Assembly (NCBI RefSeq): GCF_025947345.1
Contig: NZ_CP110011.1
Location: forward strand, 3,844,001 to 3,908,000
Length of the DNA: 64,000 nt
Direction: 5' to 3'
Source: Flavobacterium sp. N502536
GTDB taxonomy: Bacteria > Bacteroidota > Bacteroidia > Flavobacteriales > Flavobacteriaceae
The position numbers and the translations under genes were made by a program. This document shows, piece after piece, positions 24,992 to 34,136 of the stretch. The first letter of the stretch is position 1. Every line of letters starts with the position of its first letter. Under the pieces are notes generated by a model. The model saw only the letters and a list, made by a program, of their open reading frames with translations, did no database searches and had not been told where the DNA came from.

Positions 24992-27262
24992 ATGAAAATA
25001 GAATCCTCGAAAGCCTTATTAACCATGGCTTTGTTTGTTGGAATTTCTTCTGTTTGGGCACAGCAAACGCCTGCAACAACAGCAGTAAATCCCGTTAATA
25101 ACTACAATTATCACGATGCGTTTGGACCGAATTTTTACACCAAAAATGGTACACCAACACGCGCTGCAAATGGTCAGCCAGGAGTTGAATATTGGCAAAA
25201 CAGAGCCGATTATCAGATTACGGCAAAATTAAACGGAACTACAAATGAGATTACCGGTACAGATGAAATCACCTATACCAATAATAGTCCCGAAAAAATG
25301 TCATTTGTATGGTTGAATTTAGATCAGAATTTATTCAAAGGTGATTCAAGAGGGAACGCAGTGGTGCCGCTTTCAGGAAGCCGTAACGGTGCTCAGGGAC
25401 AGGTTTTTGATGGAGGAAACAAAATTAAATCGGTTAAAGTAATTTCAGGAGGAAAGAAAAAGACTGAAATTGAAGCTAAATATATAGTTACAGACACCAG
25501 AATGCAAATATTTCTTCCGGAAACATTGGCATCAAAAGGAGGGGCTGTAAAAATTAAAATTGAATTTTCATTCATTGCACCTTTTGAAGGGTCAGACAGA
25601 ATGGGGGTTTTAGAAACTAAAAACGGTAAAATTTTTACGATTGCACAGTGGTATCCGCGTATGTGTGTGTACGATGATGTAAAAGGATGGAATACTGCAC
25701 CCTATTTAGGAGCGTCGGAATTTTATTTAGAGTATGGAAATTTTGATGTAAAACTAACAGTGCCTGCAAACCATTATGTTGTGGGATCGGGAGAATTGGT
25801 AAACGGAGCAGAAGTATTGCCTGCAGAACAGCTTAAACGTTATAAAGAAGCGGGGCAAAGCGATAAAACCGTTACGATTCGTTCTGCCGAAGAAGTTGCT
25901 GTAACAGCAAATTCTAAAGCAACAGGAGAGAAAACCTGGCATTATCAAATAAAAAATGCTCGTGATTTTTCATGGGCTTCTTCGGCAGCTTTTGTTTTAG
26001 ACGGTGCCAAAATTAATTTGCCTAGCGGTAAAAAGGCATTGGCTTTATCGGCTTATCCGGTCGAAAGTGGAGGAGAAGCTGCTTACGGGCGTTCCACTGA
26101 ATATGTAAAAGCATCGATTGAAAACTATTCTAAAAGATGGTTTGAATATCCTTATCCGGTAGCTACAAACGTTGCAGGAAATGAAGGCGGAATGGAATAT
26201 CCGGGAATTGTTTTTTGTAGCTGGGAGTCAAAAGGACAAGATTTATGGGGAGTAACCGATCATGAATTTGGACATATCTGGTTTCCTATGATTGTAGGTT
26301 CAAACGAAAGATTATTCGCTTGGATGGATGAAGGTTTTAATACTTTTATTAACTCTTTAAGTACTGAGGAATTTAATAAAGGCGAATATAAAGAAGCACC
26401 ATCCAATTTGCACAAATTGGCAGAGCCATTCACAAGACCAGATCTGGAAACCATAATGAGTTCTCCTGATAATATGAAAGAGGCTAATATTGGGATGCTG
26501 TGTTATTTTAAACCAAGCTCTGGTTTGGTAATTTTAAGAGAGCAGATTTTAGGAAAAGAGCGTTTTGATCTTGCTTTCCGTACTTATATCGAGCGTTGGG
26601 CTTTTAAACACCCACAGCCGGATGACTTTTTCAGATCAATGGAAAACGTTGCGGGCGAAGATTTAAGCTGGTTCTGGAGAAGCTGGTTCGTGAACAACTG
26701 GCGCTTTAATCAAGGGATTAATTCAATTAAGTACATCAAAAATGATCCGTCAAAAGGAGTTGCAATCACGGTTGAAAATTTCGATAAAATGCCTATGCCG
26801 GTTATTTTAGATGTGAAAACAAAAAGCGGGAAAGTAACAAGAGTTAAATTGCCTGTAGAAGTTTGGCAACGTAACAATGTTTGGACATTTAAGCACAATT
26901 CTACCGAAGAAATAGAAAGCATCACGCTTGACCCTGACCATGTTTTTCCGGACAATAATGAAGCAAATAATGTTTGGACAGCCAGTAACGGTAAAATAGA
27001 AAAAGATGTAGTTTTAGATGGTTATTTAGGAACCTACTCAACTGCAAAAGCACCTTTGAAAATTGATTTTACAGAAAAGAATAATACATTGAATGTTCTG
27101 ATAACAAACTATCCGAAGTTTACTGTAAAGGCTGTAGAAAATGAAAAAGATGTCTTTCAATCAGCTGAAGCCGGATTAAAATTCAAATTTAACGAGGCAA
27201 AAACAGGTTTTGATATGATTATTTTAAGTAGCGGTGACGCAATACCGTTTACTAAAAATTAG
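24992..27262 (+). CDS. Secreted M1-family metallopeptidase
   Basis: 756 residues from ATG 24992, chosen because it begins a clean signal peptide ([19 protein letters not shown]...WAQ); a TTG 24 bases upstream is rejected. The beta-saddle N-domain is followed by the gluzincin domain: [10 protein letters not shown] in place of GAMEN, zinc site HEFGH with the third ligand Glu in WMDEGFN, and a later helical and beta C-terminal part. It cleaves N-terminal residues from peptides, probably in the periplasm or at the cell surface. Single gene with a terminator behind it. Confidence 0.93.
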   Translation: MKIESSKALLTMALFVGISSVWAQQTPATTAVNPVNNYNYHDAFGPNFYTKNGTPTRAANGQPGVEYWQNRADYQITAKLNGTTNEITGTDEITYTNNSPEKMSFVWLNLDQNLFKGDSRGNAVVPLSGSRNGAQGQVFDGGNKIKSVKVISGGKKKTEIEAKYIVTDTRMQIFLPETLASKGGAVKIKIEFSFIAPFEGSDRMGVLETKNGKIFTIAQWYPRMCVYDDVKGWNTAPYLGASEFYLEYGNFDVKLTVPANHYVVGSGELVNGAEVLPAEQLKRYKEAGQSDKTVTIRSAEEVAVTANSKATGEKTWHYQIKNARDFSWASSAAFVLDGAKINLPSGKKALALSAYPVESGGEAAYGRSTEYVKASIENYSKRWFEYPYPVATNVAGNEGGMEYPGIVFCSWESKGQDLWGVTDHEFGHIWFPMIVGSNERLFAWMDEGFNTFINSLSTEEFNKGEYKEAPSNLHKLAEPFTRPDLETIMSSPDNMKEANIGMLCYFKPSSGLVILREQILGKERFDLAFRTYIERWAFKHPQPDDFFRSMENVAGEDLSWFWRSWFVNNWRFNQGINSIKYIKNDPSKGVAITVENFDKMPMPVILDVKTKSGKVTRVKLPVEVWQRNNVWTFKHNSTEEIESITLDPDHVFPDNNEANNVWTASNGKIEKDVVLDGYLGTYSTAKAPLKIDFTEKNNTLNVLITNYPKFTVKAVENEKDVFQSAEAGLKFKFNEAKTGFDMIILSSGDAIPFTKN

Positions 27263-27283
27263 TAGATAAAAAAATAAATATTT

Positions 27284-27320
27284 AAAAACCCGATAGTTAG
27301 GAATAGTTATCGGGTTTTTT
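27284..27320 (+). terminator. Terminator after the M1 peptidase gene
   Basis: Stem AAAACCCGATA / TATCGGGTTTTTT with a loop of about 12 bases and a T-run. Confidence 0.8.
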
Positions 27321-27368
27321 GTTGCCTGATAATAACATTTAATTAAAAAAATGTTAGAATTTTATTTT

Positions 27369-27402
27369 TTTGTTTCATAAATAAAAAAATAGTGTACTTT
27401 TG
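27369..27402 (+). promoter_or_regulatory. Promoter of the arginine cluster
   Basis: -33 TTTG at 27369-27372 and -7 TACTTTTG at 27395-27402, spacing 22. The leader ORF starts six bases after the -7 box. Confidence 0.65.
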
Positions 27403-27408
27403 CAGTCG

Positions 27409-27495
27409 ATGAATAAAATAAGTTTACATATAACTTCTTTGTCACGGACAAACTCAACTGTAACTTCTCCCGAAGTACGGACACTATCTCTATAG
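27409..27495 (+). CDS. 28-residue leader ORF of the arginine cluster
   Basis: ATG at 27409, stop TAG at 27493-27495, directly behind the promoter so probably translated as a leaderless message. The product starts MNKISLHITSLSRT and ends PEVRTLSL. Both of its Arg codons are CGG, which looks rare in this A/T-rich genome. It is followed by a 235-base untranslated stretch before the first structural gene. Likely a regulatory leader rather than a functional protein; the amino acid sensed (Arg being the obvious guess) is inference. Confidence 0.45.
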   Translation: MNKISLHITSLSRTNSTVTSPEVRTLSL

Positions 27496-27574
27496 TATCC
27501 ACAGAGTTTTTCGCCGCGTATTTATTTATATTCATTTTTCATTTTGAAATCACATCATTTGTCCATTGGACAAA
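27438..27574 (+). promoter_or_regulatory. Leader RNA with two mutually pairable hairpins
   Basis: Hairpin 1 TTTGTC-ACG-GACAAA (27438-27452) lies in the leader ORF. A small hairpin ACTAT/ATAGT (27483-27496) spans its stop. Hairpin 2 TTTGTCC-ATT-GGACAAA (27558-27574) lies downstream. The outer arms of 1 and 2 are complementary, so alternative folds exist. No U-tract follows hairpin 2, so control, if real, would act on translation or processing. The remaining bases up to 27730 show nothing further recognisable. Confidence 0.4.
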
Positions 27575-27730
27575 CATATCCTAAAAGTATATCTTATTTT
27601 TTAAATTTTCTTAGTCAAGTTTTTGATTTTGAGAATGTTACTTCTATTTTGTTTATTTTTATTGGATTGAATTCAGGATTTCAAACTAAACAATACGTTT
27701 TAATTTTTAACTCTAACTTCAACTATTGAA

Positions 27731-28372
27731 ATGAAAATCTCTATTGTTGTTACTCAGGAAGAACACTTCAAATTCGCACAGGAAATTTGCGATACAATAG
27801 AATCATCTGCCCTATTAAGAGGTACCGGGATTGCTAAAAGAACGCCCGAATACATTCAGAAAAAAATGTCAAACGGTGATGCAATGATTGCCTTGGCAGA
27901 TGGAAAATTTGCAGGTTTTTGTTATATCGAAAGTTGGCAGCATGGAAAATTTGTTGCCCATTCCGGTCTAATTGTGCATCCGGATTACAGAAGTTTAGGT
28001 TTAGCCAAAAAAATCAAGTCAAAAGTTTTCGATTATTCTCTAGAAAGATATCCGGATGCCAAGATATTTGGTATTACAACTGGTTTGGCTGTAATGAAAA
28101 TAAACTCTGATTTGGGTTACAAACCAGTTCCTTTTTCTGAACTCACTACCGATCCAAGTTTTTGGGCGGGTTGTAAAACCTGTACGAATTATGAAATTCT
28201 AAAAAGCAAGGAAAACAAAATGTGTCTTTGTACGGGGATGTTATACGACCCAAAAGACAAACAAAAAGAACCGCCGAGACACCCTTTTAACGTGGCTGTT
28301 TTAAGCAGGTTAAAAAAAATCAAACAAGCTTTGTTCCTGAATAAAACGTTGTTTTTCGGGTTCTTGTCTTAA
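27731..28372 (+). CDS. GNAT acetyltransferase heading the arginine cluster
   Basis: 213 residues with a GNAT core (MIALADGKFAGFCYIE, HSGLIVHPDYRSLGLAKKIK as the acetyl-CoA loop, NSDLGYKPVPF). A C-terminal extension holds four closely spaced Cys (WAGCKTCTNYE... and MCLCTGM). First structural gene of the arg operon, 66 bases before argG. In Bacteroidota no classical ArgA or ArgJ is usually found and a GNAT in this position is taken as the enzyme acylating glutamate. If so it performs the first committed step, but with acetyl- or succinyl-CoA is not decided by sequence. The Cys tail may bind a metal. Confidence 0.8.
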   Translation: MKISIVVTQEEHFKFAQEICDTIESSALLRGTGIAKRTPEYIQKKMSNGDAMIALADGKFAGFCYIESWQHGKFVAHSGLIVHPDYRSLGLAKKIKSKVFDYSLERYPDAKIFGITTGLAVMKINSDLGYKPVPFSELTTDPSFWAGCKTCTNYEILKSKENKMCLCTGMLYDPKDKQKEPPRHPFNVAVLSRLKKIKQALFLNKTLFFGFLS

Positions 28373-28438
28373 AAATTAAACTAAAAGAGAAATCTCAAAC
28401 TTGCTACATACGAAAGTATTAGCCTAAATTATAAAAAA

Positions 28439-29632
28439 ATGAAAAAAGTTGTATTAGCTTATAGTGGAGGATTAGATACCTCGTATTGTTTGAAATATTT
28501 AAAAAATGAAAAAGGATACGAAGTTCACACTGTTCTTGTAGATACAGGAGGATTTGATGAAGAAGAATTATCAGCTATCGAAAAAAGAGCTTATGAGTTA
28601 GGGAGCGCGCAACACGCCAACCTGACAATCGTTGATAAATATTATGATAAAGCTATAAAATATTTGATTTTCGGAAACGTATTAAAAAATAATACCTATC
28701 CGTTATCAGTAAGTGCTGAGCGTGTTTTTCAGGCAATTGAAGCCATAAAATATGCTAAAAAAGTTGGGGCAAGCGCCATCGCACACGGAAGCACAGGTGC
28801 CGGGAATGATCAGATTCGTTTTGATTTGATTTTTCAAACGATTGCTCCTGAAATTGAAATCATTACACCAATTAGAGATTTAAAACTGTCCAGACAGGAA
28901 GAAGTAGATTATTTGTCAAAAAATGGTGTTCATTATTCTTGGGAAAAAGCACAATATTCAATCAATAAAGGGCTTTGGGGTACCAGTGTTGGAGGTAAAG
29001 AAACCTTAACATCAAGCGAGCCGTTGCCGGGTGAAGCTTATCCTTCTCAATTGCAAAAAGAAGGAGAAGAAAAAGTGACCTTGCATTTTGAACAGGGAGA
29101 ATTGGTGGCATTAAACGGAAAGAAAGATGTTCCTGAGAAAAATATTGTCAAACTTGAAAAACTGGCAAATGCTTACGCTATTGGAAGAGACATTCACGTA
29201 GGAGACACTATTATCGGAATCAAAGGAAGAGTTGGTTTTGAAGCTGCTGCGCCTTTAATTATCATCAAAGCACATCATTTATTAGAGAAACATACACTTG
29301 GTAAATGGCAGCAATACTGGAAAGAACAACTAGGAAATTGGTACGGAATGTTGTTTCACGAAGGTCAGTTTTTAGATCCGGTAATGCGTAACATTGAAAC
29401 CTTTTTGCAGGATACTCAGAAAACAGTTAACGGAACAGTAACGGTTTCATTAAAACCGTATCATTTTTCACTTGACGGAATCGAATCTAAAAACGATTTG
29501 ATGAATACGGGCTTTGGTCAATATGGAGAAATGAACAATGCCTGGACGTCTGACGATGCAAAAGGATTTATTAAGATTTTAGGAAATGCTCAAAACATAT
29601 TTTCATCTGTAAACCATTTAGATCATGATTAA
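28439..29632 (+). CDS. argG: Argininosuccinate synthase
   Basis: 397 residues. It joins citrulline and aspartate using ATP. Family motifs: AYSGGLDTSYCLKYL (N-type PP-loop) at residue 5, AIAHGSTGAGNDQIRFD near 119, and the citrulline/aspartate-binding EKAQYSINKGLWGTSVGG region near 180. Full length. It overlaps argC by eight bases, showing translational coupling. Confidence 0.97.
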   Translation: MKKVVLAYSGGLDTSYCLKYLKNEKGYEVHTVLVDTGGFDEEELSAIEKRAYELGSAQHANLTIVDKYYDKAIKYLIFGNVLKNNTYPLSVSAERVFQAIEAIKYAKKVGASAIAHGSTGAGNDQIRFDLIFQTIAPEIEIITPIRDLKLSRQEEVDYLSKNGVHYSWEKAQYSINKGLWGTSVGGKETLTSSEPLPGEAYPSQLQKEGEEKVTLHFEQGELVALNGKKDVPEKNIVKLEKLANAYAIGRDIHVGDTIIGIKGRVGFEAAAPLIIIKAHHLLEKHTLGKWQQYWKEQLGNWYGMLFHEGQFLDPVMRNIETFLQDTQKTVNGTVTVSLKPYHFSLDGIESKNDLMNTGFGQYGEMNNAWTSDDAKGFIKILGNAQNIFSSVNHLDHD

Positions 29633-30602
29633 TGTCGGAATAATTGGTGGTTCAGGCTATACAGCCGGAGAACTCATTAGAATTTTAATGTATCACCCCA
29701 AAGTAAACATCGATTTTGTTTACAGTACAACCAATTCGGGAAAACCACTTTCTGTGGCGCATCACGACTTGATGGGTGATATTGAAATGAATTTTACGGA
29801 TGTTGTAAATCCAAATGTAAATGTGGTGTTTTTATGTCTAGGACACGGAAAATCGATTTCTTTTTTAAAAGAAAATCAGTTTGCGAGCCATACAAAAATC
29901 ATCGATTTAGGAAATGATTTCAGATTAAACAAAGATGCTCATTTTGAAGGGAAAGATTTTATTTACGGTTTACCGGAATTGAATAAGGCAGACATCAAAA
30001 AAGCAAATTATATCGCAAATCCAGGCTGTTTTGCTACAGCAATTCAGTTGGCTTTACTGCCTTTAGCGAAAAGCAATCTGTTGATTAATGACGTTCATAT
30101 TAATGCAACAACCGGAAGTACCGGAGCCGGAGTGGGACTTTCGGAAACCTCGCATTTTAGTTGGAGAAACAATAACATGTCGCATTACAAGGCTTTTGAA
30201 CACCAGCATTTAGGTGAAATAGGAGAAAGTTTGGTTCAGTTGCAGGATGATTTTGAAAGTGAATTGCTTTTTATTCCAAACAGAGGAGATTTTCCAAGAG
30301 GAATTTTCGCCACCTTATATACAATTTCTGACGAGAGTCTGGAACAAACAGTGGCCAGATACGAAGAATTCTATAAAAATGAACCCTTTGTTACCGTAAC
30401 AACGACAAATATCAATATGAAACAAGTCGTTCAAACCAACAAATGTATCATCAGTTTATTGAAAAAAGGAAACCGGATTTTGATCACTTCAATTATTGAT
30501 AATTTAACCAAAGGTGCTTCAGGACAAGCCATTCAAAACATGAATTTAATGTTTGGATTAGAAGAAACCACCGGTTTACATTTGAAACCAAGCGGATTTT
30601 AG
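29625..30602 (+). CDS. argC: N-acyl-gamma-glutamyl-phosphate reductase
   Basis: 325 residues. The N-terminal NADP-binding motif GIIGGSGYTAGELIRIL is followed by FLCLGHGKS, the catalytic Cys in ANPGCFATA and the late His region (FIPNRGDFPRGIFAT). It reduces N-acylglutamyl phosphate to the semialdehyde. Start overlaps the end of argG by eight bases. Confidence 0.96.
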   Translation: MINVGIIGGSGYTAGELIRILMYHPKVNIDFVYSTTNSGKPLSVAHHDLMGDIEMNFTDVVNPNVNVVFLCLGHGKSISFLKENQFASHTKIIDLGNDFRLNKDAHFEGKDFIYGLPELNKADIKKANYIANPGCFATAIQLALLPLAKSNLLINDVHINATTGSTGAGVGLSETSHFSWRNNNMSHYKAFEHQHLGEIGESLVQLQDDFESELLFIPNRGDFPRGIFATLYTISDESLEQTVARYEEFYKNEPFVTVTTTNINMKQVVQTNKCIISLLKKGNRILITSIIDNLTKGASGQAIQNMNLMFGLEETTGLHLKPSGF

Positions 30603-30604
30603 GA

Positions 30605-30740
30605 AAAATTTGTTTCAAGTTTCAGGTTTCACGTTCTATACGTAACTTGGGATTTGAAACTCAAATCAAGTTCAGGTTTAAGTTCCAGGTTTAACGTTTA
30701 GCGAGCAACTTGAAACATGAAACTTGAAACAAAATAAACA
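30605..30740. repeat. GTTTCAR heptad array between argC and argD, two facing arms
   Basis: GTTTCAA-GTTTCAG-GTTTCAC on the left (30612-30632) faces CTTGAAAC words on the right (about 30708-30730), around a centre with related AGGTTTAAGTT words. It uses the same words as the array at 62380-62700. Confidence 0.75.
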
Positions 30741-30747
30741 AAAAAAG

Positions 30748-31887
30748 ATGAACTTATTCAACGTATACCCACTTTACGATATAACCCCTGTAAAAGCGCT
30801 AGATTGCACTATTACAGACAATAACGGAGTAGAATATTTAGATTTATATAGCGGCCATGGTGTAATCTCGATTGGACATACACAACCGGATTATGTAGCC
30901 AAATTAAAAGATCAGTTAGATCATTTAGGATTTTATTCCAATGCCATTCAGAACCCGTTACAGGTAGAATTGGCGCAGAAATTAGGAAAGCTTTCCGGAT
31001 TAGAAGATTATGAATTGTTTTTATGCAGTTCTGGTGCTGAAGCCAATGAAAATGCTTTGAAATTAGCTTCTTTCCATAACGGAAAATCAAGAGTTGTAGC
31101 TTTTGACAATTCTTTTCACGGAAGAACCTCTGCTGCTGTTGCAGTTACCGATAATAAGAAGATCGTAGCACCAATTAATGCACAGCAGGAAGTTACTTTT
31201 TTACCATTAAACCAAATTGAATTAGTTGAAGCAGAACTGGCTAAAGGTGATGTTACAGCTGTAATTATTGAAGGAATTCAGGGAGTTGGAGGTTTAGACG
31301 AAGGAACAACCGAATTTTTTCAGGCTTTAGAAAAAGCATGTAAAAAACATGATGTAGTCTTGATTTTAGACGAAGTACAATCAGGATACGGAAGAAGCGG
31401 AAAATTCTTCGCGTTCCAGCATCACGGAATCAACGTTGATATTGTTTCTGTTGCCAAAGGAATGGGGAACGGATTTCCGGTAGGAGCTATTTTAATTTCG
31501 CCAAAATTTGAAGCAAGTTTTGGATTATTAGGAACTACTTTCGGAGGAAGCCATTTGTCTTGTGCAGCAGGTATTGCGGTTTTGGATGTAATTGAAAAAC
31601 TGGATTTACAGAAAAATGTAAACGAAGTTTATGAATATTTTTTAGAGAAAATAAAAGAAGTTGAAGGAATCAAACAAGTAAAAGGAAAAGGATTAATGCT
31701 GGGGGTTGAGTTTGATTTTGATGTTGCGGCTTTAAGAAAAAAACTAATTATCGAAAAACGCATTTTTACAGGAAGCGCCAACAACAAAAATTTACTTAGA
31801 ATTTTGCCGCCGCTTACCGTAAAAAAAGTAGATATAGATACGTTTGTAAAAGCTTTGAAAGAGAGTTTGGAAGAACTAAAAAATTAA
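30748..31887 (+). CDS. argD: Acyl-ornithine aminotransferase
   Basis: 379 residues from ATG 30748; upstream in-frame codons lie in the repeat and are not used. Class III PLP aminotransferase: YLDLYSGHGVISIGH, SSGAEANENALKLA, FHGRTSAAVAVT, ILDEVQSGYGRSGKFFAFQ and the PLP lysine in SVAKGMGNGFPVGA. It converts the N-acylglutamate semialdehyde to N-acylornithine with glutamate. It sits in pathway order after argC. A 33-bp hairpin follows. Confidence 0.95.
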   Translation: MNLFNVYPLYDITPVKALDCTITDNNGVEYLDLYSGHGVISIGHTQPDYVAKLKDQLDHLGFYSNAIQNPLQVELAQKLGKLSGLEDYELFLCSSGAEANENALKLASFHNGKSRVVAFDNSFHGRTSAAVAVTDNKKIVAPINAQQEVTFLPLNQIELVEAELAKGDVTAVIIEGIQGVGGLDEGTTEFFQALEKACKKHDVVLILDEVQSGYGRSGKFFAFQHHGINVDIVSVAKGMGNGFPVGAILISPKFEASFGLLGTTFGGSHLSCAAGIAVLDVIEKLDLQKNVNEVYEYFLEKIKEVEGIKQVKGKGLMLGVEFDFDVAALRKKLIIEKRIFTGSANNKNLLRILPPLTVKKVDIDTFVKALKESLEELKN

Positions 31888-31900
31888 CTCTCATCAAATT

Positions 31901-31933
31901 AAACCCGACAGGTTTTTAAAACCTGTCGGGTTT
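31901..31933. terminator. 33-bp palindromic terminator, copy 1
   Basis: AAACCCGACAGGTTTT pairing with its inverse AAACCTGTCGGGTTT. An almost identical 33-bp hairpin follows argE at 37801. Confidence 0.75.
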
Positions 31934-31968
31934 AAATAAGGGAAACAACCAAAAAACAACCAACTTTC

Positions 31969-32008
31969 GTTTAATCGTTTAACTGATTAATAGATTAACC
32001 AATTAACC
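31969..32008. repeat. Octad array (GTTTAATC/GATTAACC words) before proA
   Basis: Five 8-bp units: GTTTAATC, GTTTAACT, GATTAATA, GATTAACC, AATTAACC. They end eight bases before the proA ATG. Confidence 0.6.
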
Positions 32009-32015
32009 AAAAAAA

Positions 32016-33209
32016 ATGAATCCATTATCAATTGAAAAACGCAATCTGGTTTTGCGGTCTATGGCAAAGCTGGTCGAGCAGGAGCGGAGTCAGATTATCT
32101 TAACCAATCAGGAAGATCTTGCCGATTACGATGGCTCAGATTTAGCGATGGAAGAGCGCCTGAAAGTAGATGATAAAAAAGTCGACGAGATGATTTTGTC
32201 TCTCAATCAGCTGGCTTCGCAAGAAGATCCTGTCGGAGTAGAGCGTTTTCATTTTGTTCATGATAATGGAATAAAAGTGATTAATAAAACTGCCGCTTTT
32301 GGAACGATCTTAATCATTTACGAATCCCGCCCGGATGTTACAATTGAAGCGGGAGGAATTGCTTTTAAATCCGGAAATAAGATTTTATTAAAAGGAGGAA
32401 AAGAAGCCTTAAAATCGAATTTGAAAATTGTGGATTTGTGGCATCAGGCTTTAGAAGAAAATGGAGTTTCGAAGGACTGGGTGGAGTATTTGAATTATAA
32501 TCGTACAGAAACTCAGGCTTTTTTAGAAAAACCAACTCAAAAAGTAGATTTAATCGTTCCCAGAGGAGGAGAAAAACTAATAGCCTTTGTAAAAGCTCAT
32601 GCCACTTGCCCTGTTATTGTAAGCGGACGAGGAAATAACTTTGTTTTCGTTCATGAAAAAGCAGATACAGATTTGGCTTTGAAAATAATTTTAAATGCTA
32701 AAACCTCTAAAATTTCAGCCTGTAACGCAGTCGATAAGGTTTTAATAGATTCTAAATTACCCAATTTTGAAGGATTTACAGCTATACTGATAGAAGAATT
32801 AAAGCAGTTTAATGTGGAAGTAATTGTAGATGAATCTCTAAAAAGTTTTGAGGATACAACAACACTTCAAAATGAAGACATTTGGTACGAAGAATTCCTG
32901 GATTATAAAATAGTAATCGGAAGTATTGATTCTGAAGAAAATGCAATTGATAAAATAAATAAATATTGTGGAGGACATTCGGCAGTAATTATTACGAAGG
33001 ATGACAAAGCAGCGCAGGAATTTATGGATGCTGTTGATACCGCCGCCGTTTATCAAAATGCTTCAACCCGTTTTACGGACGGAGGACAATTTGGTTTAGG
33101 TGGAGAATTAGCCATAAGTACAGATAAATTACACCAGCGTGGCCCAATAGGACTTCAGCACCTCGTAACAAATAAGTGGTACGTGTATGGAGAAGGACAA
33201 ATTAGGTAA
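32016..33209 (+). CDS. proA: Gamma-glutamyl phosphate reductase
   Basis: 397 residues of the aldehyde-dehydrogenase superfamily: ESRPDVTIEAGGIAFKSGN near residue 100, VPRGGEKLI, and the catalytic Cys in KISACNAVDKVLID; C-terminal NASTRFTDGGQFGLGGE. It reduces gamma-glutamyl phosphate to the semialdehyde, the proline-specific branch from glutamate. Located inside the arg cluster ahead of proB. Confidence 0.97.
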   Translation: MNPLSIEKRNLVLRSMAKLVEQERSQIILTNQEDLADYDGSDLAMEERLKVDDKKVDEMILSLNQLASQEDPVGVERFHFVHDNGIKVINKTAAFGTILIIYESRPDVTIEAGGIAFKSGNKILLKGGKEALKSNLKIVDLWHQALEENGVSKDWVEYLNYNRTETQAFLEKPTQKVDLIVPRGGEKLIAFVKAHATCPVIVSGRGNNFVFVHEKADTDLALKIILNAKTSKISACNAVDKVLIDSKLPNFEGFTAILIEELKQFNVEVIVDESLKSFEDTTTLQNEDIWYEEFLDYKIVIGSIDSEENAIDKINKYCGGHSAVIITKDDKAAQEFMDAVDTAAVYQNASTRFTDGGQFGLGGELAISTDKLHQRGPIGLQHLVTNKWYVYGEGQIR

Positions 33210-33363
33210 TTGAGATAATTAGTCAATTAGATAATTGGACTCTCTTAGATTGATGATTTTTATTTTAAATAATTGGAATTTGGAATTTAAAAATTGGAAT
33301 TTATCAAAAACATTTGCAATATAAAAACTTAGAATCTTAGCAACTTAGAACCTTAGCAGCTTA
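33207..33363. repeat. Mixed short-word arrays between proA and proB
   Basis: Three blocks: TAATTGAGATAATTAGTCAA and on to 33242; TTGGAATTTGGAATTT words at 33270-33304; and 8-bp CTTAGAAT/CTTAGCAA words at 33327-33363. Each block has its own word but a similar short period. Confidence 0.6.
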
Positions 33364-33369
33364 AAAAAA

Positions 33370-34131
33370 ATGGCAAAAAAAAGGATTTTATTAAAAATAG
33401 GAAGTAATACTTTAACCAAAGAAACCAATCATATTTCGCGGGGAAAGATCGAAGACCTTGGGATGCAGATTGCTGCTTTAAACAAAGATTATGAATTTGT
33501 AATTGTGAGTTCCGGAGCAATCGCAGCAGCAAAGCAGTTTGTAAAACTCGAAAGTAAAGGAAAAGAAATAGTAGTTAAACAAGCATTGGCTTCAATTGGT
33601 CAGCCCCATTTAATGCGGATTTTCCATGAAAATTTCAGCGATTTAGGTTTATTGACTTCGCAGTGTTTATTGTCTTATTCTGATTTTGAAAAAGAACAGT
33701 CGAAAGTCAATATAGTCAATACCATAAACGTACTGGTTGAGAATAATTACATTCCGATTATTAATGAAAATGATACGGTTGCCACAGATGAGATTCAGTT
33801 TGGAGACAACGATAAACTGGCGGCATTAACAGCAGTTCTTTTAGATGTTGATATTCTGATTATTGCCACTAATACAAACGGAATCTATACGAAAGATTCT
33901 ATTCATGATGAAAATCCGGAGACGATTAAATTGGTACATGATTTAAAAGTATTAGAAAAAGAAATTGGCGAATCAAAATCATCTCATGGGACAGGAGGGA
34001 TGCAGTCTAAAATAGAGGCAGCCGCAATTGCAAAAGCTGCTAATATCGAGACCTGGATCGTTAATGGCTTGAATGATAATTTTATTTTGAAAGCCTTAAG
34101 CGATGAAATTCCTTTTACAAAGATTGTGTAA
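33370..34131 (+). CDS. proB: Glutamate 5-kinase (catalytic domain only)
   Basis: 253 residues of the amino acid kinase fold: LKIGSNTLTKE, VSSGAIAAAKQF, NENDTVATDEIQFGDNDKLAA and GTGGMQSKIEAAAIA. It phosphorylates glutamate for proline synthesis. It lacks the C-terminal PUA domain of E. coli ProB, a normal short variant. The insertion element with the GxxExxY gene begins six bases after its stop. Confidence 0.96.
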   Translation: MAKKRILLKIGSNTLTKETNHISRGKIEDLGMQIAALNKDYEFVIVSSGAIAAAKQFVKLESKGKEIVVKQALASIGQPHLMRIFHENFSDLGLLTSQCLLSYSDFEKEQSKVNIVNTINVLVENNYIPIINENDTVATDEIQFGDNDKLAALTAVLLDVDILIIATNTNGIYTKDSIHDENPETIKLVHDLKVLEKEIGESKSSHGTGGMQSKIEAAAIAKAANIETWIVNGLNDNFILKALSDEIPFTKIV

Positions 34132-34136
34132 ATTAG

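Noticed and set aside
27544..27729. 61-codon frame (TTG start) ending one base before the GNAT ATG
   Set aside because: It has no ATG, a composition of A/T-rich leader RNA, and overlaps leader hairpin 2; no protein-like features.
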